Shown here: positions 1-8,155 of the stretch, piece after piece
Layout of the letters: the number at the start of each line of letters is the position of its first letter
How positions within the stretch are numbered: position 1 is the first letter of the stretch
Notes under the pieces: generated by a model
Seen by the model: the letters and a program-made list of their open reading frames with translations, nothing else
Told to the model about the DNA's origin: nothing
The model's database searches: none
Assembly: GCF_023516575.1 (NCBI RefSeq)
Contig: NZ_JAMGBE010000002.1
Coordinates: 186,001 to 250,000, forward strand
Reading direction: 5' to 3'
Source: Sphingomonas hankyongi
GTDB lineage: Bacteria > Pseudomonadota > Alphaproteobacteria > Sphingomonadales > Sphingomonadaceae
Length of the DNA: 64,000 bases
Translations under genes and position numbers: made by a program

Positions 1-16
1 TCAGCTTGTCGACCAT
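1..16 (-). CDS. Possible 5' end of a minus-strand gene leaving the window
   Basis: On the minus strand an ATG at 14-16 opens a frame reading M-V-D-K-L before the window ends. A purine-rich GAGG lies about five bases upstream, so a start is plausible. Too little is visible to name a product. The stretch from 17 to 160 shows no other gene and would hold the divergent promoter for this gene and the hydroxylase that starts at 161. Confidence 0.25.
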
Positions 17-160
17 GCGCCCTCGCTCAAACGTATGGGGAGTTCCAAGTTATACGAAACACACGCTTTTTCACAGGGAAGCGCTAACCAGACCACGTGC
101 TTGCTAGAGATGCTATAGAAGCAAGCTGTATTTGCGTCCCCACACCTCATCGGGGGACTT

Positions 161-883
161 ATGATTGGTCTGTACCATTATATCGCGCTTGGGCTGTTCG
201 CGGGATTTGCCGTGCTTGAGCTCATCGCCCGGGGCGGGAATTTTCCGGCCATTGCGCGCTGGCGCCTGAAAGGCGCTGGCTTCACTCTGCTTTACTTCGC
301 GCTCGCCACGTACGCGCCGCTCTTTTGGGACGGTTGGCTGGGCGAGCACCGGCTGTTTGCTGCGGACACGCTGCCGCTCTGGGCGCAGATCGCGGGCGGT
401 TTCCTCGCGATCGAGCTCGGCGTCTACGTATGGCACCGAACGATGCACAACACGCCATTCCTGTGGCGCTGGTTCCACCAGATGCACCACAGCGCCGAGC
501 GCGTGGATATTTGGGGCGCCCTCTACTTCCATCCGTTCGACACGCTTGGCTTCACTTTGGTCGGCAGCCTCGCGCTGGTGCTCGGCTTCGGCGTGAGCGC
601 AGAGGCGGCGATCGTCGTGAACCTGCTCGCGACATTTTACGGCATGTTCCAGCATGTGAATGTGCGCACGCCGCAGTGGCTCGGCTACATCATCCAGCGG
701 CCGGAGAGCCACTCGCACCACCACGAACGAGGGGTGCACGCGCGCAATTATTCCGACCTTCCCTTGTGGGACATGCTGTTCGGCACCTTCCACAATCCGA
801 AGCATTTCGCGCAGGAGGTGGGCTTCTACGAAGGAGGATCGAAGCGCGTTCCGGAAATGCTGCTGGGCAAGCTGATCGCCTGA
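161..883 (+). CDS. Sterol desaturase / fatty acid hydroxylase family protein
   Basis: A 240-residue membrane-bound di-iron oxygenase of the fatty acid hydroxylase superfamily. It carries the three histidine clusters expected to bind iron: H92-x3-H96, H106-x2-H109-H110 and H184-x-H186-H187-H188, with an extra H165 in between. Hydrophobic stretches at about 5-22, 40-52, 76-90 and 128-165 should place the active site at the cytoplasmic face of the inner membrane. Members hydroxylate or desaturate lipid chains, sterols or carotenoids; the substrate cannot be told from sequence. A GGGGGA motif sits eight bases before the ATG. The gene stands alone and ends convergently with folE, 16 bases away. 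Confidence 0.88.
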   Translation: MIGLYHYIALGLFAGFAVLELIARGGNFPAIARWRLKGAGFTLLYFALATYAPLFWDGWLGEHRLFAADTLPLWAQIAGGFLAIELGVYVWHRTMHNTPFLWRWFHQMHHSAERVDIWGALYFHPFDTLGFTLVGSLALVLGFGVSAEAAIVVNLLATFYGMFQHVNVRTPQWLGYIIQRPESHSHHHERGVHARNYSDLPLWDMLFGTFHNPKHFAQEVGFYEGGSKRVPEMLLGKLIA

Positions 884-899
884 CGGTCGCGACCGGCCG

Positions 900-1526
900 C
901 TAATAGCCCATCAGGGCGAGCACCTCGCGCCGGCTGCGCTCGTCCTCACGGAACGTCCCCATCATCCGGCTGGTGGTCATCATGACCCCCGGAGTGTTCA
1001 CGCCGCGCGCAGTCATGCAGGCGTGCGTTGCCTCGATCACCACGGCGACGCCCTTGGGCTGCAAATGCTGCCAGATACAGTCGGCAACCTCTGCCGTCAG
1101 ACGCTCCTGCACCTGCAGCCTCCGCGCAAAGCCGTGGAGGACGCGCGCTAGCTTGCTGATGCCGACAACCTTGTCGCGGGGCAGATAGGCAATCGACGCC
1201 TTGCCGATGATCGGCGCCATATGATGCTCGCAATGCGACTGGAACGGGATGTCCTTCAGAAGGACGATCTCGTCGTAACCGCCAACCTCCTCGAAGGTCC
1301 TGGCGAGGTGCCTGCACGGATCTTCCTCATATCCACGCGCATATTCGCGCCAGGCCTTGGCTACGCGTCGCGGGGTTTCGAGCAGCCCCTCGCGGTCGGG
1401 ATCGTCACCGGCCCAGCGGATGAGCGTGCGAACCGCTTCGCTGACCTCAGCGGGTATCTCGACGGCTGGCCCCGCTTCGACCAGATCGCCGTCCTCAGGT
1501 TCGCCATGATCGTTGGGCGGGCTCAT
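900..1526 (-). CDS. folE: GTP cyclohydrolase I (type IA)
   Basis: A 208-residue enzyme that converts GTP to 7,8-dihydroneopterin triphosphate, the entry step of tetrahydrofolate and pterin synthesis. Zinc ligands C99, H102 (in HCEHH) and C170 (in THACM) are present, which marks the zinc-dependent type IA enzyme. The conserved STQ-like and QVQERLT segments and the C-terminal R-rich region are intact. The first about 30 residues are acidic and not conserved in the family. Its ATG overlaps the stop of the upstream FAD protein gene in an ATGA, so the two are translationally coupled in a three-gene minus-strand unit that begins near 3119. Confidence 0.97.
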   Translation of the reverse strand: MSPPNDHGEPEDGDLVEAGPAVEIPAEVSEAVRTLIRWAGDDPDREGLLETPRRVAKAWREYARGYEEDPCRHLARTFEEVGGYDEIVLLKDIPFQSHCEHHMAPIIGKASIAYLPRDKVVGISKLARVLHGFARRLQVQERLTAEVADCIWQHLQPKGVAVVIEATHACMTARGVNTPGVMMTTSRMMGTFREDERSRREVLALMGY

Positions 1527-2851
1527 TGCGCGAGTTCCTTCGCAATATCTTCCGCCACTTCGGCGGCCTGCTCGCGAATATCAGGCACGGCGATGATCTC
1601 CCAATAGCGGCCTTTGGTGAGCGGCCCGAGCGCCCACAGGCGTTCGGCGCCCTCGGCGCGCGAATGACCGTCGACGAGCACGCCCATGCCTAGGTCATCC
1701 GGCTGGACGGCGCCGTCATCCAGCAGCCCGCGAAGCAACGGATCCTTCGTGCGATCGATCGCCTGGAGCGGACCCGTGCAATTGAACACATAGGCGAACC
1801 GTCGAGTCTCCTCACGTTCCGATCCCCGGCGACGGATCGTTACGTCGACGCCGTCATTTCGCGTCTCCGCTGAAACGATCCTGCCCGCGGCGACTGTCAG
1901 GAAACCGCCTGCGATCTGCTGAGCGATCATCTGGGCAACCTCCGGAGCGATGCGGTGGCGGTGCACGTCCCACCACGGCCTTCCATGCCGGAGGAAACGA
2001 CGCTGCTGCTCGTTGGAAAGACTTTGCCAAAGCTGGTGGCTGTGCGGTCTTAGGCTGTCGACGGCCGCACGCCAGCCAACCTGCCCCGAGCGACGGCGCA
2101 GCCAGCGTGCAAGCGACCTCACATCGCCCGCGGGAACCGCATCGGCATCTACGGCGACAGGTTCGAAATCTGCGTGCGAGCGTGGAATTTGCCCGCGCCT
2201 GGATACAGCTACGATCGGACCGTCATGGCCGGCCGCTTCCAGCGAGAGCACGAGGTCGACCATCGTAAGGCCGGTCCCCACCAGCAAAGCGGCTCCTCCC
2301 GTCTCCGCAAGGTCCTCGATCGCGACATTCGCGCTTCGGCCCCACGGATTGGCAATGTACCGAGGTCCTGTTTTCGAAAATGCGGAGAGACGCGCCGGCT
2401 CCTGGTTTCCGATTGCCAAAACCAGCGCGATGGCTTCGACAGTCGAACCGTCGCTCAAGCTGATAAGCCATCGGTCGTTATGAGATGCCCTGGTAGCCGT
2501 GGCGTGCACCAGCTCCGTTTGGCCGCTCGAAACCGCTTCCTCGAGGATCTCACCCAGGTAGTCAGCGAACAGGCGACGCTGCGCGAAGCCCTGGCTGTCG
2601 CCGCCTCGATCTGAGAACCAGTCGGCAAAATGAGCGGGCTCGCCTGCAATGGCGCTCATGCCTTCGGCGCGGACGTTCAGCAGGTGCGCCGGCTGGGTCG
2701 TCGAATAGGCAACGCCGCGTCCCATCCGCCCGCTGCCCTCGATGAGAACCGACTTGATCGCGCGCCGTGCGAGCTGCGCGGCGAGGATCGTACCGGACGC
2801 GCCCCCGCCGACGATTGCTACCGGGACGGCACGATCAGATTTCGTAGTCAG
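1523..2851 (-). CDS. FAD/NAD(P)-binding protein, apparent CTG start
   Basis: A flavoprotein of the FAD/NAD(P)-binding family (YdhS-like), about 442 residues when read from a CTG at 2849-2851. The N-terminal dinucleotide motif G-G-G-A-S-G (residues 15-20) lies upstream of the first ATG in frame (2725). Starting at that ATG would delete the FAD-binding beta-alpha-beta unit. From the upstream stop near 2899 to 2725 the frame holds no ATG, GTG or TTG. The CTG is preceded by GGAGG with a six-base spacer and is followed by ACT-ACG-AAA, an ordinary-looking N-terminus. A second nucleotide-binding segment appears at about 205-215. The gene overlaps the 3' end of the DUF6356 gene by 17 bases and folE by four. 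The substrate is unknown. Alternatives are an ATC start or a sequencing error. Confidence 0.8.
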   Translation of the reverse strand: MTTKSDRAVPVAIVGGGASGTILAAQLARRAIKSVLIEGSGRMGRGVAYSTTQPAHLLNVRAEGMSAIAGEPAHFADWFSDRGGDSQGFAQRRLFADYLGEILEEAVSSGQTELVHATATRASHNDRWLISLSDGSTVEAIALVLAIGNQEPARLSAFSKTGPRYIANPWGRSANVAIEDLAETGGAALLVGTGLTMVDLVLSLEAAGHDGPIVAVSRRGQIPRSHADFEPVAVDADAVPAGDVRSLARWLRRRSGQVGWRAAVDSLRPHSHQLWQSLSNEQQRRFLRHGRPWWDVHRHRIAPEVAQMIAQQIAGGFLTVAAGRIVSAETRNDGVDVTIRRRGSEREETRRFAYVFNCTGPLQAIDRTKDPLLRGLLDDGAVQPDDLGMGVLVDGHSRAEGAERLWALGPLTKGRYWEIIAVPDIREQAAEVAEDIAKELAQ

Positions 2852-3119
2852 GCCATGCCTCCGGATTTGCGGCCCCGGTCCGGCGCTTGATCATATGGTC
2901 GTGCATTCGCTCGACGGTCTTGCCCGCCGTCTGCGTGAACCAGCCAGGCACGATGGCATGCACGATGCACGCCGCTCCCGCCCCGATCAGTTCCGCGCCG
3001 ATCTTGACGGCGCCTAGGCCGTGGCCGGCCCAGCTCATGCCGAGCGAACGCGGATGTTCTGTGAAGAGACGCTGCACTAGGCCCTTGGGCTCGGATTCGA
3101 TGGTCTGATTTAGCGGCAT
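2835..3119 (-). CDS. DUF6356-like small protein
   Basis: A 94-residue protein of the small DUF6356-type family found next to FAD proteins in sphingomonads (family recognised from memory of the H-P-R-S-L-G-M-S-W-A-x-H-G pattern). A Gly/Ala-rich hydrophobic segment at about 35-58 could be one membrane-associated helix, and the rest is polar and charged. The ATG is preceded by CAGGGG. It is the first gene of a minus-strand unit with the FAD protein and folE, just downstream of tRNA-Arg. No function is known to me. Confidence 0.75.
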   Translation of the reverse strand: MPLNQTIESEPKGLVQRLFTEHPRSLGMSWAGHGLGAVKIGAELIGAGAACIVHAIVPGWFTQTAGKTVERMHDHMIKRRTGAANPEAWPDYEI

Positions 3120-3141
3120 GGCCCCTGTCGTCCCGAATTCA

Positions 3142-3218
3142 TGGTGACCCCGACAGGATTCGAACCTGTGACCTACGGATTAGGAATCCGGCGCTCTATC
3201 CTGCTGAGCTACGGGGCC
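3142..3218 (-). tRNA. tRNA-Arg (anticodon CCU)
   Basis: A 77-base cloverleaf on the minus strand with the CCA end encoded at 3142-3144. The acceptor stem pairs GGCCCCG with CGGGGTC, the D-arm carries GTAGCTCAG and the T-arm GGTTCGAATCC. The anticodon loop T-T-CCT-A-A gives CCU, which reads the rare arginine codon AGG. One mismatch at the top of the anticodon stem (C-U) is tolerable. Confidence 0.95.
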
Positions 3219-3252
3219 GTGAGCCGACGAATAGGGACAGTGAGCGCGGCGA

Positions 3253-3651
3253 TCAATTCACCTGGCTCGGCGGAACCACCGGCAGCGGCAGTGGAGCGAC
3301 CGGCACTCCCTCGTCGACCAGCGACCTGGCCTGCTCGAGGGTGGCATTGCCGTGAACCTGCTCGCTCTTGATCTCGCCGCTGTGCATCGCTCTCGCTGTC
3401 TCTGCGAACTTGTCGCCGACCCAGCGCGAGTCCCTCAGCATTTCGGACTGCATCGCAGCCAGCCTGGCAAGCGGGTCTGCTCCCTTGCGCGGCACGCGAG
3501 GCGCCATCGGGGCCTTTGCGATATTCGCCGACGAACAAACGGGGCAATGCACCAGTCCGCCGGCTCGCTGCTCTTCATAAGCCGCGTTGGAGCTGAACCA
3601 GGCCTCGAAGGTTTCCCCGCCGTCCAGGCATTGAAGGTCGAAGACGATCAT
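3253..3651 (-). CDS. DUF1178 family protein
   Basis: A 132-residue protein of the DUF1178 family, common in alpha- and betaproteobacteria. It opens with the family's D-L-x-C-x-x-G-H/E-x-F-E-x-W-F pattern and has a zinc-ribbon-like C-P-V-C pair near residue 38, with an earlier cysteine at 8. The middle contains a basic P-R-V-P-R-K-G linker. The function is unknown. It is the last gene of the run comF-grxC-nitrilase-DUF1178 and overlaps the nitrilase gene by four bases (ATGA). Confidence 0.9.
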   Translation of the reverse strand: MIVFDLQCLDGGETFEAWFSSNAAYEEQRAGGLVHCPVCSSANIAKAPMAPRVPRKGADPLARLAAMQSEMLRDSRWVGDKFAETARAMHSGEIKSEQVHGNATLEQARSLVDEGVPVAPLPLPVVPPSQVN

Positions 3652-4475
3652 AGCGTCACGGCGTCCGGGATCGGGCGCCGATGGTTAAGCGCGGGCACGC
3701 GCGATCGCACGTCGAGAATCCTTGCGAGGTCGATCTCAGCGAACCCCACGCCGATGGTCTCGCCCATGTCGAGCAGGACCTCGCCCCAGGGATCGACGAC
3801 CAGCGAGTGACCGAAGGTCTGCCGCCCGTCGTCATGCCGTCCAGCCTGGGCCGCAGCGACAATGAACAGCCCAGCCTCGATCGCGCGCGCGCGCAAAAGG
3901 ATGTGCCAGTGGGCACGGCCGGTCGGCACCGTAAATGCCGCAGGAACTGCGATCACGTCGGCATCGGCCTCGGCAATCCGCGCAAAAAGGGTCGGAAAGC
4001 GAAGGTCGTAGCAGATGGTGAGGCCGACCTTCCCGACAGGCGTTCCGTTCACCAGCACCGCGCCCGTGCCCGGCTGGTAGGTCGAGGACTCGCGCCAGCT
4101 CTCCCCGGTCGGCAAATCGACATCGAACAGGTGAATCTTGTCGTACCGAGCGCGCACCTGCCCGGTGCGGTCGATCACGTAACCCCGATTGGCCACCTTC
4201 CCATCATCAACGAGGACGGCGAGCGATCCGAGATGCAGCCAGATTGCATGCTCACGCGCGGCTTCGCAGCAGGCAGCGAGCACCGGGTCATCCTCTTCCG
4301 CGCGGAGGTTCTGGGCAGCACGAGCTGAATCCCGGTCGAGAAGGCCGGACATCTCCGGTGTGAAAAGCATCGTCGCTCCGCCGCGAGCGGCTTCGCCAAT
4401 CGCCACGCCGAGGGCGCGGGCATTCGCTACCGGATCGATGCCGGTGTTCGACTGAAAGAGCGCGATTCGGGTCAT
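3648..4475 (-). CDS. Carbon-nitrogen hydrolase (Nit/omega-amidase type)
   Basis: A 275-residue nitrilase-superfamily amidase with the complete catalytic triad E41 (T-P-E-M-S-G), K113 (Y-D-K-I-H-L-F) and C155 (T-I-C-Y-D-L-R-F-P). The K-I-H-L-F-D-V and C-Y-D-L-R-F-P patterns are those of the Nit1/Nit2-like branch, whose characterised members hydrolyse deaminated glutathione or alpha-keto amides. The overlap with the glutaredoxin gene (ATGA at 4472-4475) fits a glutathione-repair role, but that is inference from context. The protein has no signal peptide and should be cytosolic. Confidence 0.92.
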   Translation of the reverse strand: MTRIALFQSNTGIDPVANARALGVAIGEAARGGATMLFTPEMSGLLDRDSARAAQNLRAEEDDPVLAACCEAAREHAIWLHLGSLAVLVDDGKVANRGYVIDRTGQVRARYDKIHLFDVDLPTGESWRESSTYQPGTGAVLVNGTPVGKVGLTICYDLRFPTLFARIAEADADVIAVPAAFTVPTGRAHWHILLRARAIEAGLFIVAAAQAGRHDDGRQTFGHSLVVDPWGEVLLDMGETIGVGFAEIDLARILDVRSRVPALNHRRPIPDAVTL

Positions 4476-4729
4476 TTCGAGATGAGATCGTCCAATCGGC
4501 CGTCACGCTCCAATGCCAAAAGGTCGTCGCAGCCTCCCACGTGATGCTCTCTGATGAAGATCTGGGGAACGGTTGTCCTGCCATTCGCACGTTGGATCAT
4601 CGCGTCCCGCTCGTTGCCGCCATAGTCGACCGGGATCTCCTTATACTCCACACCCTTGCTCTCCAGCAGCTGCTTTGCGCGCCAGCAATAGGAGCAGAAT
4701 GTCTTGGTGTAGATCTCGACAATCGACAC
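4472..4729 (-). CDS. grxC: Glutaredoxin 3
   Basis: An 85-residue dithiol glutaredoxin, the usual length for GrxC. The active site is C12-S-Y-C15 after Y-T-K-T-F, and the glutathione-binding T-V-P-Q-I-F-I and G-G-C-D-D-L segments follow. It reduces mixed disulfides using glutathione in the cytosol. The start is GTG at 4729, with AGGAATTTC upstream. It is coupled to the amidase gene downstream and follows comF by 31 bases. Confidence 0.97.
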   Translation of the reverse strand: MSIVEIYTKTFCSYCWRAKQLLESKGVEYKEIPVDYGGNERDAMIQRANGRTTVPQIFIREHHVGGCDDLLALERDGRLDDLISK

Positions 4730-4760
4730 GAAATTCCTCCTTCCGCCACCTAGTTGGGCA

Positions 4761-5498
4761 TCAACGCATCAACTGTGAAGGACGCACCACGCGGGCCCAA
4801 CTGACGAGTTCGACGCGCGCTGCGCCAGCGCGCATCAGCGCTCGCGCACATGCCTCCGCAGTGCTTCCGGTGGTCAGAACATCGTCGATGAGAACGACGG
4901 TCCTGCCTTCGACCCGGCTCTTGTTTCTCACCCGGAACGCTCCGGCGACGGCTCGGCGCCGCTGCGACGAACTCATGCCCTTCAAAGCTGGCGTTCGTCG
5001 TGTCCGCCGCAGGACAAATGGGTCGGCCGGCATTCCAAGCTTCCGCGACAGCTCGCTCGCGACGAGCGCGGATTGGTTGAAGCCCCGCGCCCAAAGCCTC
5101 GTGCGGTGAAGAGGCACGGGAACAAGCAATGGCGCTTCACCATCCGGTTTCACTAGAGGAGCCATGTAGCGCGCCATTGTCCGCGCAACGGCGACCTTGC
5201 GGCCATATTTAAGGCGGATCGCGAGACCGCTCGAAAGGTCGTCATAGGCGACCGCGGCCCGGGAGCGTGCGATGCGAGGCGGCTGTGCCAGGCACACGGC
5301 GCACTCCTCCCTCTCGGTTGACGCAAGAGGCCGCCCGCACGCGCGACAGCCGCTGTTCCCGAGGAATTCGACCTGCTTCCAGCAAGCGGTGCAGAAGCTG
5401 TGCGGGTCGGTGACAATGATCCCGCATGCAGGACACCGTGGCGGCAGCGCAAAGTCGAGCAGCGAATTTGCGCAAAAGCGGAGCCAGCCAGCAAGCAT
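4761..5498 (-). CDS. comF: ComF family phosphoribosyltransferase-like protein
   Basis: A 245-residue ComF-type protein. The N-terminal third has a four-cysteine zinc-finger arrangement (C-P-A-C, then C-T-A-C, then C-R-A-C and C-A-V-C), and the C-terminal half is a type I phosphoribosyltransferase fold with the PRPP loop V-L-I-D-D-V-L-T-T-G-S-T near residue 203. ComF proteins act in the cytoplasm during DNA uptake, where they are linked to single-strand DNA handling, but in most alphaproteobacteria the role is untested. The start at 5498 (M-L-A-G-W-L-R-F) matches the family; a longer frame upstream overlaps the divergent gene and is not conserved-looking. Confidence 0.92.
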   Translation of the reverse strand: MLAGWLRFCANSLLDFALPPRCPACGIIVTDPHSFCTACWKQVEFLGNSGCRACGRPLASTEREECAVCLAQPPRIARSRAAVAYDDLSSGLAIRLKYGRKVAVARTMARYMAPLVKPDGEAPLLVPVPLHRTRLWARGFNQSALVASELSRKLGMPADPFVLRRTRRTPALKGMSSSQRRRAVAGAFRVRNKSRVEGRTVVLIDDVLTTGSTAEACARALMRAGAARVELVSWARVVRPSQLMR

Positions 5499-5542
5499 CG
5501 CTTCTCTTGTCGCCTGTCCGCGGCCATCGCACAAGCAGAGCG

Positions 5543-6319
5543 ATGGCGATGCTTTTCGACACGGGATTGCGTGCGGCGAGGCGCGACCGGGCGGCGCGAA
5601 TGCGATCCGATCGCTTCCTGCTTGAACGCGCGTTCGAAGACTGTCTCGAACGCATCGAGCTCGTGCCGCATCGATTCCAATCCGCCTTGCTTGTCGGTTG
5701 CCCGGATCGATCCTGGCCTCAAAGACTAGGTCAATTCGCGGCGGAAGTAGACGTGGCCGAACCGGGTGCTGCCTTTGCTGCAGCGACTGGCGCGTCACGG
5801 ATCGTCGAGGATGAATGGACGCCGCCGCAAGCGCGCTACGACCTCATCCTCGCCCTTGGCACCTTGGACACCGTCAATGACCTTCCGCGCGCGTTGCGGC
5901 TTCTCCGCTCAGCCATGACGGCGGACGCTCTGCTGATCGGAGCCATCTCAGGGGGCGATACCCTGCCCCGGCTGCGCCGCGCCATGCAGGCGGCCGATGC
6001 GGTTGCCGGCGTTGCGAGTCCCCACGTCCATCCGCGTGTCGAAGCGTCCGCTGTTGCACCTCTGCTGGAAGTCGCGGGATTTGAACGGCCGGTGGTCGAC
6101 GTCGACCGAGCCCAAGTGGCCTACGCTTCGCTTCTCGCGCTGGTCACCGACCTCAGGGCCATGGCCGCGACCAACATCCTCGTCGAACGCTCACGGTTAC
6201 CGCTGGGACGCTCCGCATTCCGCGCCGCTAGTGCCTCTTTCGGCGCGCAGGACGCAGATCGCACTGTCGAGACGTTCGAGATCCTGCACTTTGCGGCATG
6301 GACGCCAAAACAGCACTGA
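5543..6319 (+). CDS. Class I SAM-dependent methyltransferase (BioC/NDUFAF5-like)
   Basis: A 258-residue methyltransferase related to the BioC/NDUFAF5 branch. It begins M-A-M-L-F-D-T, a pattern typical of alphaproteobacterial members (family F-D-R/T). The SAM-binding strand reads A-L-L-V-G-C near residue 50, where the usual glycine-rich loop is degenerate (C-P-D-R-S-W). The acceptor-side motif L-D-T-V-N-D-L-P follows near 112. The weakened first motif makes catalysis less certain. It is divergent from comF with 44 bases between the starts, so the two may share a promoter region. The substrate is unknown. Confidence 0.8.
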   Translation: MAMLFDTGLRAARRDRAARMRSDRFLLERAFEDCLERIELVPHRFQSALLVGCPDRSWPQRLGQFAAEVDVAEPGAAFAAATGASRIVEDEWTPPQARYDLILALGTLDTVNDLPRALRLLRSAMTADALLIGAISGGDTLPRLRRAMQAADAVAGVASPHVHPRVEASAVAPLLEVAGFERPVVDVDRAQVAYASLLALVTDLRAMAATNILVERSRLPLGRSAFRAASASFGAQDADRTVETFEILHFAAWTPKQH

Positions 6320-6405
6320 GACGGCGTTAAGGATATCCTGCGGAAGAGTTGTTAACCTCGCCAGCGCTAAACCTGCCGCGTGGACGTGGACCAGAGGAGG
6401 GTGGC

Positions 6406-6588
6406 TTGGACGCTTCCCCAAAGACTTTTCGCAAGCTCTGCGCAGACAGGCGCGGGGCGACGGCGATAGAATACGGACTGATTGCCGCCCTCATCGTGGT
6501 TGCGATGATGGGTGGTCTCTCCGCATTGGGCGGCGGTGCCGCCGGCATGTGGGGCAAGCTGGGCAATACCGTATCGACGAATATGTGA
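6406..6588 (+). CDS. Flp family type IVb pilin, TTG start
   Basis: A 60-residue pilin of the Flp/Fap type. After a short basic leader (R-K-L-C-A-D-R-R-G) comes A-T-A-I-E-Y-G-L-I-A-A-L-I-V-V-A, the hydrophobic N-terminus of class IVb prepilins with the conserved glutamate and tyrosine. Prepilin peptidase should cut after the glycine. The start is TTG at 6406, five bases after GAGGAGG; an in-frame ATG at 6349 would give an unusually long leader and lacks such a site. No tad/cpa assembly genes are nearby, so this is an orphan pilin gene in this window. Confidence 0.9.
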   Translation: MDASPKTFRKLCADRRGATAIEYGLIAALIVVAMMGGLSALGGGAAGMWGKLGNTVSTNM

Positions 6589-6605
6589 AGGCGGCGCCGC
6601 CTCCT

Positions 6606-8078
6606 TTAGGCGCGTCGCGTGCCGTAAACGATTAGCTTTACCTTCTGGCCCGGCCTGAGGACGCCGTTCGGCGCCAGGCCATTTAGCGACAGGAATCGGT
6701 CGAGCTGATAATCGCGGTAAGCCATGCGGCTCGCCAGCGACTGAATGGTGTCGCCCGGTACCACCGTATGGACGTGAATGATGCGCGGCCGGATGGCGGC
6801 TGCCTCGGTCGGGGTGATTCGCCGCAGCGAGTTGATCATCGGCAGAAACGGCTGAATTCCGTAGCCGCCGGGCGTCAGCATGACAAAGTGGTACATGCGC
6901 TGCGGATCCCATTGATAGGCGACCACGCTCGCGTCCACGATTCCGGACGAAGTGTTCACGCGTGCGGTTGTGATGGCGACGGGCATGCCGTTGATCATCG
7001 TCCGCTGCGGAGGCGGCACGTTCAGCTGGATCTGTCCGCGTGTAAGGCCCTGGAACACCCGCATGATGTAACTTTCCAGCGGACCCTCGAACCGGCCACC
7101 GCTGAAAATCGCCTTTCCTGCCGATCCCGAGACGGTCACCGCATAAGTTCCGTTAGACATCAGGTAGCCCGGAGGCACGCGGAACTGGATGCGCAGATCG
7201 GGATGCGTGAATGTCGCCCCGTCGATGATCCCTTGCGCGGGATCGTCGTCCACGAAAATGCCCTCGATCTGGTTCAGGTACAGGTCGCGGTTCCGGACCC
7301 CGGTCCCGAGGCGGCCCGTCTGGCGCGCTTCGGCGAAGGCCCGCTGCGTCCGGTTCTCGCTGAGAGGGTGGGTGCTCGCCCACTCGGGCGTCTGACGGTT
7401 CGTGCGGCCCTGCAGGCGTGCCTCCAGGGAGCTCGCGCGCGTCAGTGCCGCCAGGATCCCCGGGCCCCCGGCCGGGTCATATCCTGCCTGAGTGATGTAG
7501 CGCATCGAGAGCGCATCGGCCTGATATTCCTGGTCGCGCGAGAAGCTCAGCGTCCTCATGCGTGAGGCCTGCTGCGCGCTCTGGGACATCATGCCTCCAA
7601 AGCCGCTATTGCCGAGCACCGCACCGACGATCTGGCCGAGGACGCCGTAGACGTTGGTCTGGCGCGCATATTGCTCGCGCAATTCCGCGTGGTTCGCGGC
7701 GATATGTGCAGTCTCATGTCCCAGCGCGAAAGCGAGCTGGGACTCGTCATCCATGAGGGTCAGCAGCTGCCGCGTAACGTAAACATAGCCGCCGGGCACC
7801 GACATCGCATTCTCGACCGCCGAGTTGAGCAAAGTGAAATGAAGTGCTTGGCCGGGATTCACGATACCCGTGAATGCGCCGACCCGTCGGCCGACCTGCT
7901 CCACGTAGGTCGCACGCGGGCCGGTCTCCGCTCCGCCAAGCTCCTGCACCAGCTCCGCATGTTGCCGCTGCGCTTCGGCGACATCGCGCGGATTGAGGTA
8001 CCGCTGGCCCTGCGCGCTGCCCGCGACGGGAGCGACGATGACCGACGCAGCGGCAAGCAAGAATACGCTTCTACGCAT
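6606..8078 (-). CDS. Exported M48 family metalloprotease with C-terminal LysM
   Basis: A 490-residue secreted zinc protease. A signal peptide occupies residues 1-22 (A-G-S-A-Q-G). The M48 catalytic motif is H121-E-T-A-H125 with a third zinc ligand at E184 (D-Q-E-Y-Q-A-D). The region 260-420 is a beta-rich domain of unknown role. The last 55 residues form a LysM motif (V-V-P-G-D-T-I...L-N-G-L...G-Q-K-V-K-L-I-V), which would anchor the protein to peptidoglycan. The architecture resembles periplasmic BepA/YfgC-like proteases with TPRs replaced by LysM. It likely acts in outer-membrane protein quality control; the substrate is inferred, not seen. Confidence 0.92.
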   Translation of the reverse strand: MRRSVFLLAAASVIVAPVAGSAQGQRYLNPRDVAEAQRQHAELVQELGGAETGPRATYVEQVGRRVGAFTGIVNPGQALHFTLLNSAVENAMSVPGGYVYVTRQLLTLMDDESQLAFALGHETAHIAANHAELREQYARQTNVYGVLGQIVGAVLGNSGFGGMMSQSAQQASRMRTLSFSRDQEYQADALSMRYITQAGYDPAGGPGILAALTRASSLEARLQGRTNRQTPEWASTHPLSENRTQRAFAEARQTGRLGTGVRNRDLYLNQIEGIFVDDDPAQGIIDGATFTHPDLRIQFRVPPGYLMSNGTYAVTVSGSAGKAIFSGGRFEGPLESYIMRVFQGLTRGQIQLNVPPPQRTMINGMPVAITTARVNTSSGIVDASVVAYQWDPQRMYHFVMLTPGGYGIQPFLPMINSLRRITPTEAAAIRPRIIHVHTVVPGDTIQSLASRMAYRDYQLDRFLSLNGLAPNGVLRPGQKVKLIVYGTRRA

Positions 8079-8155
8079 GAATCAGATCTCCGAACGTCCC
8101 CGAAATAAGCGCCGGAAATTTGAACGGAGAATGACTGGACGGGTTCCTGTGGATG

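Noticed and set aside
883-900. GGTCGCGACC palindrome between the hydroxylase and folE genes
   Set aside because: Too short to act as a terminator stem with a loop, and no T-run follows.
2850-2861. ATG-GCC-TGA immediately after GGAGG, before the FAD gene
   Set aside because: It encodes only two residues and is out of frame; a leader role cannot be supported from one sequence, though it could be the trace of a sequencing indel.
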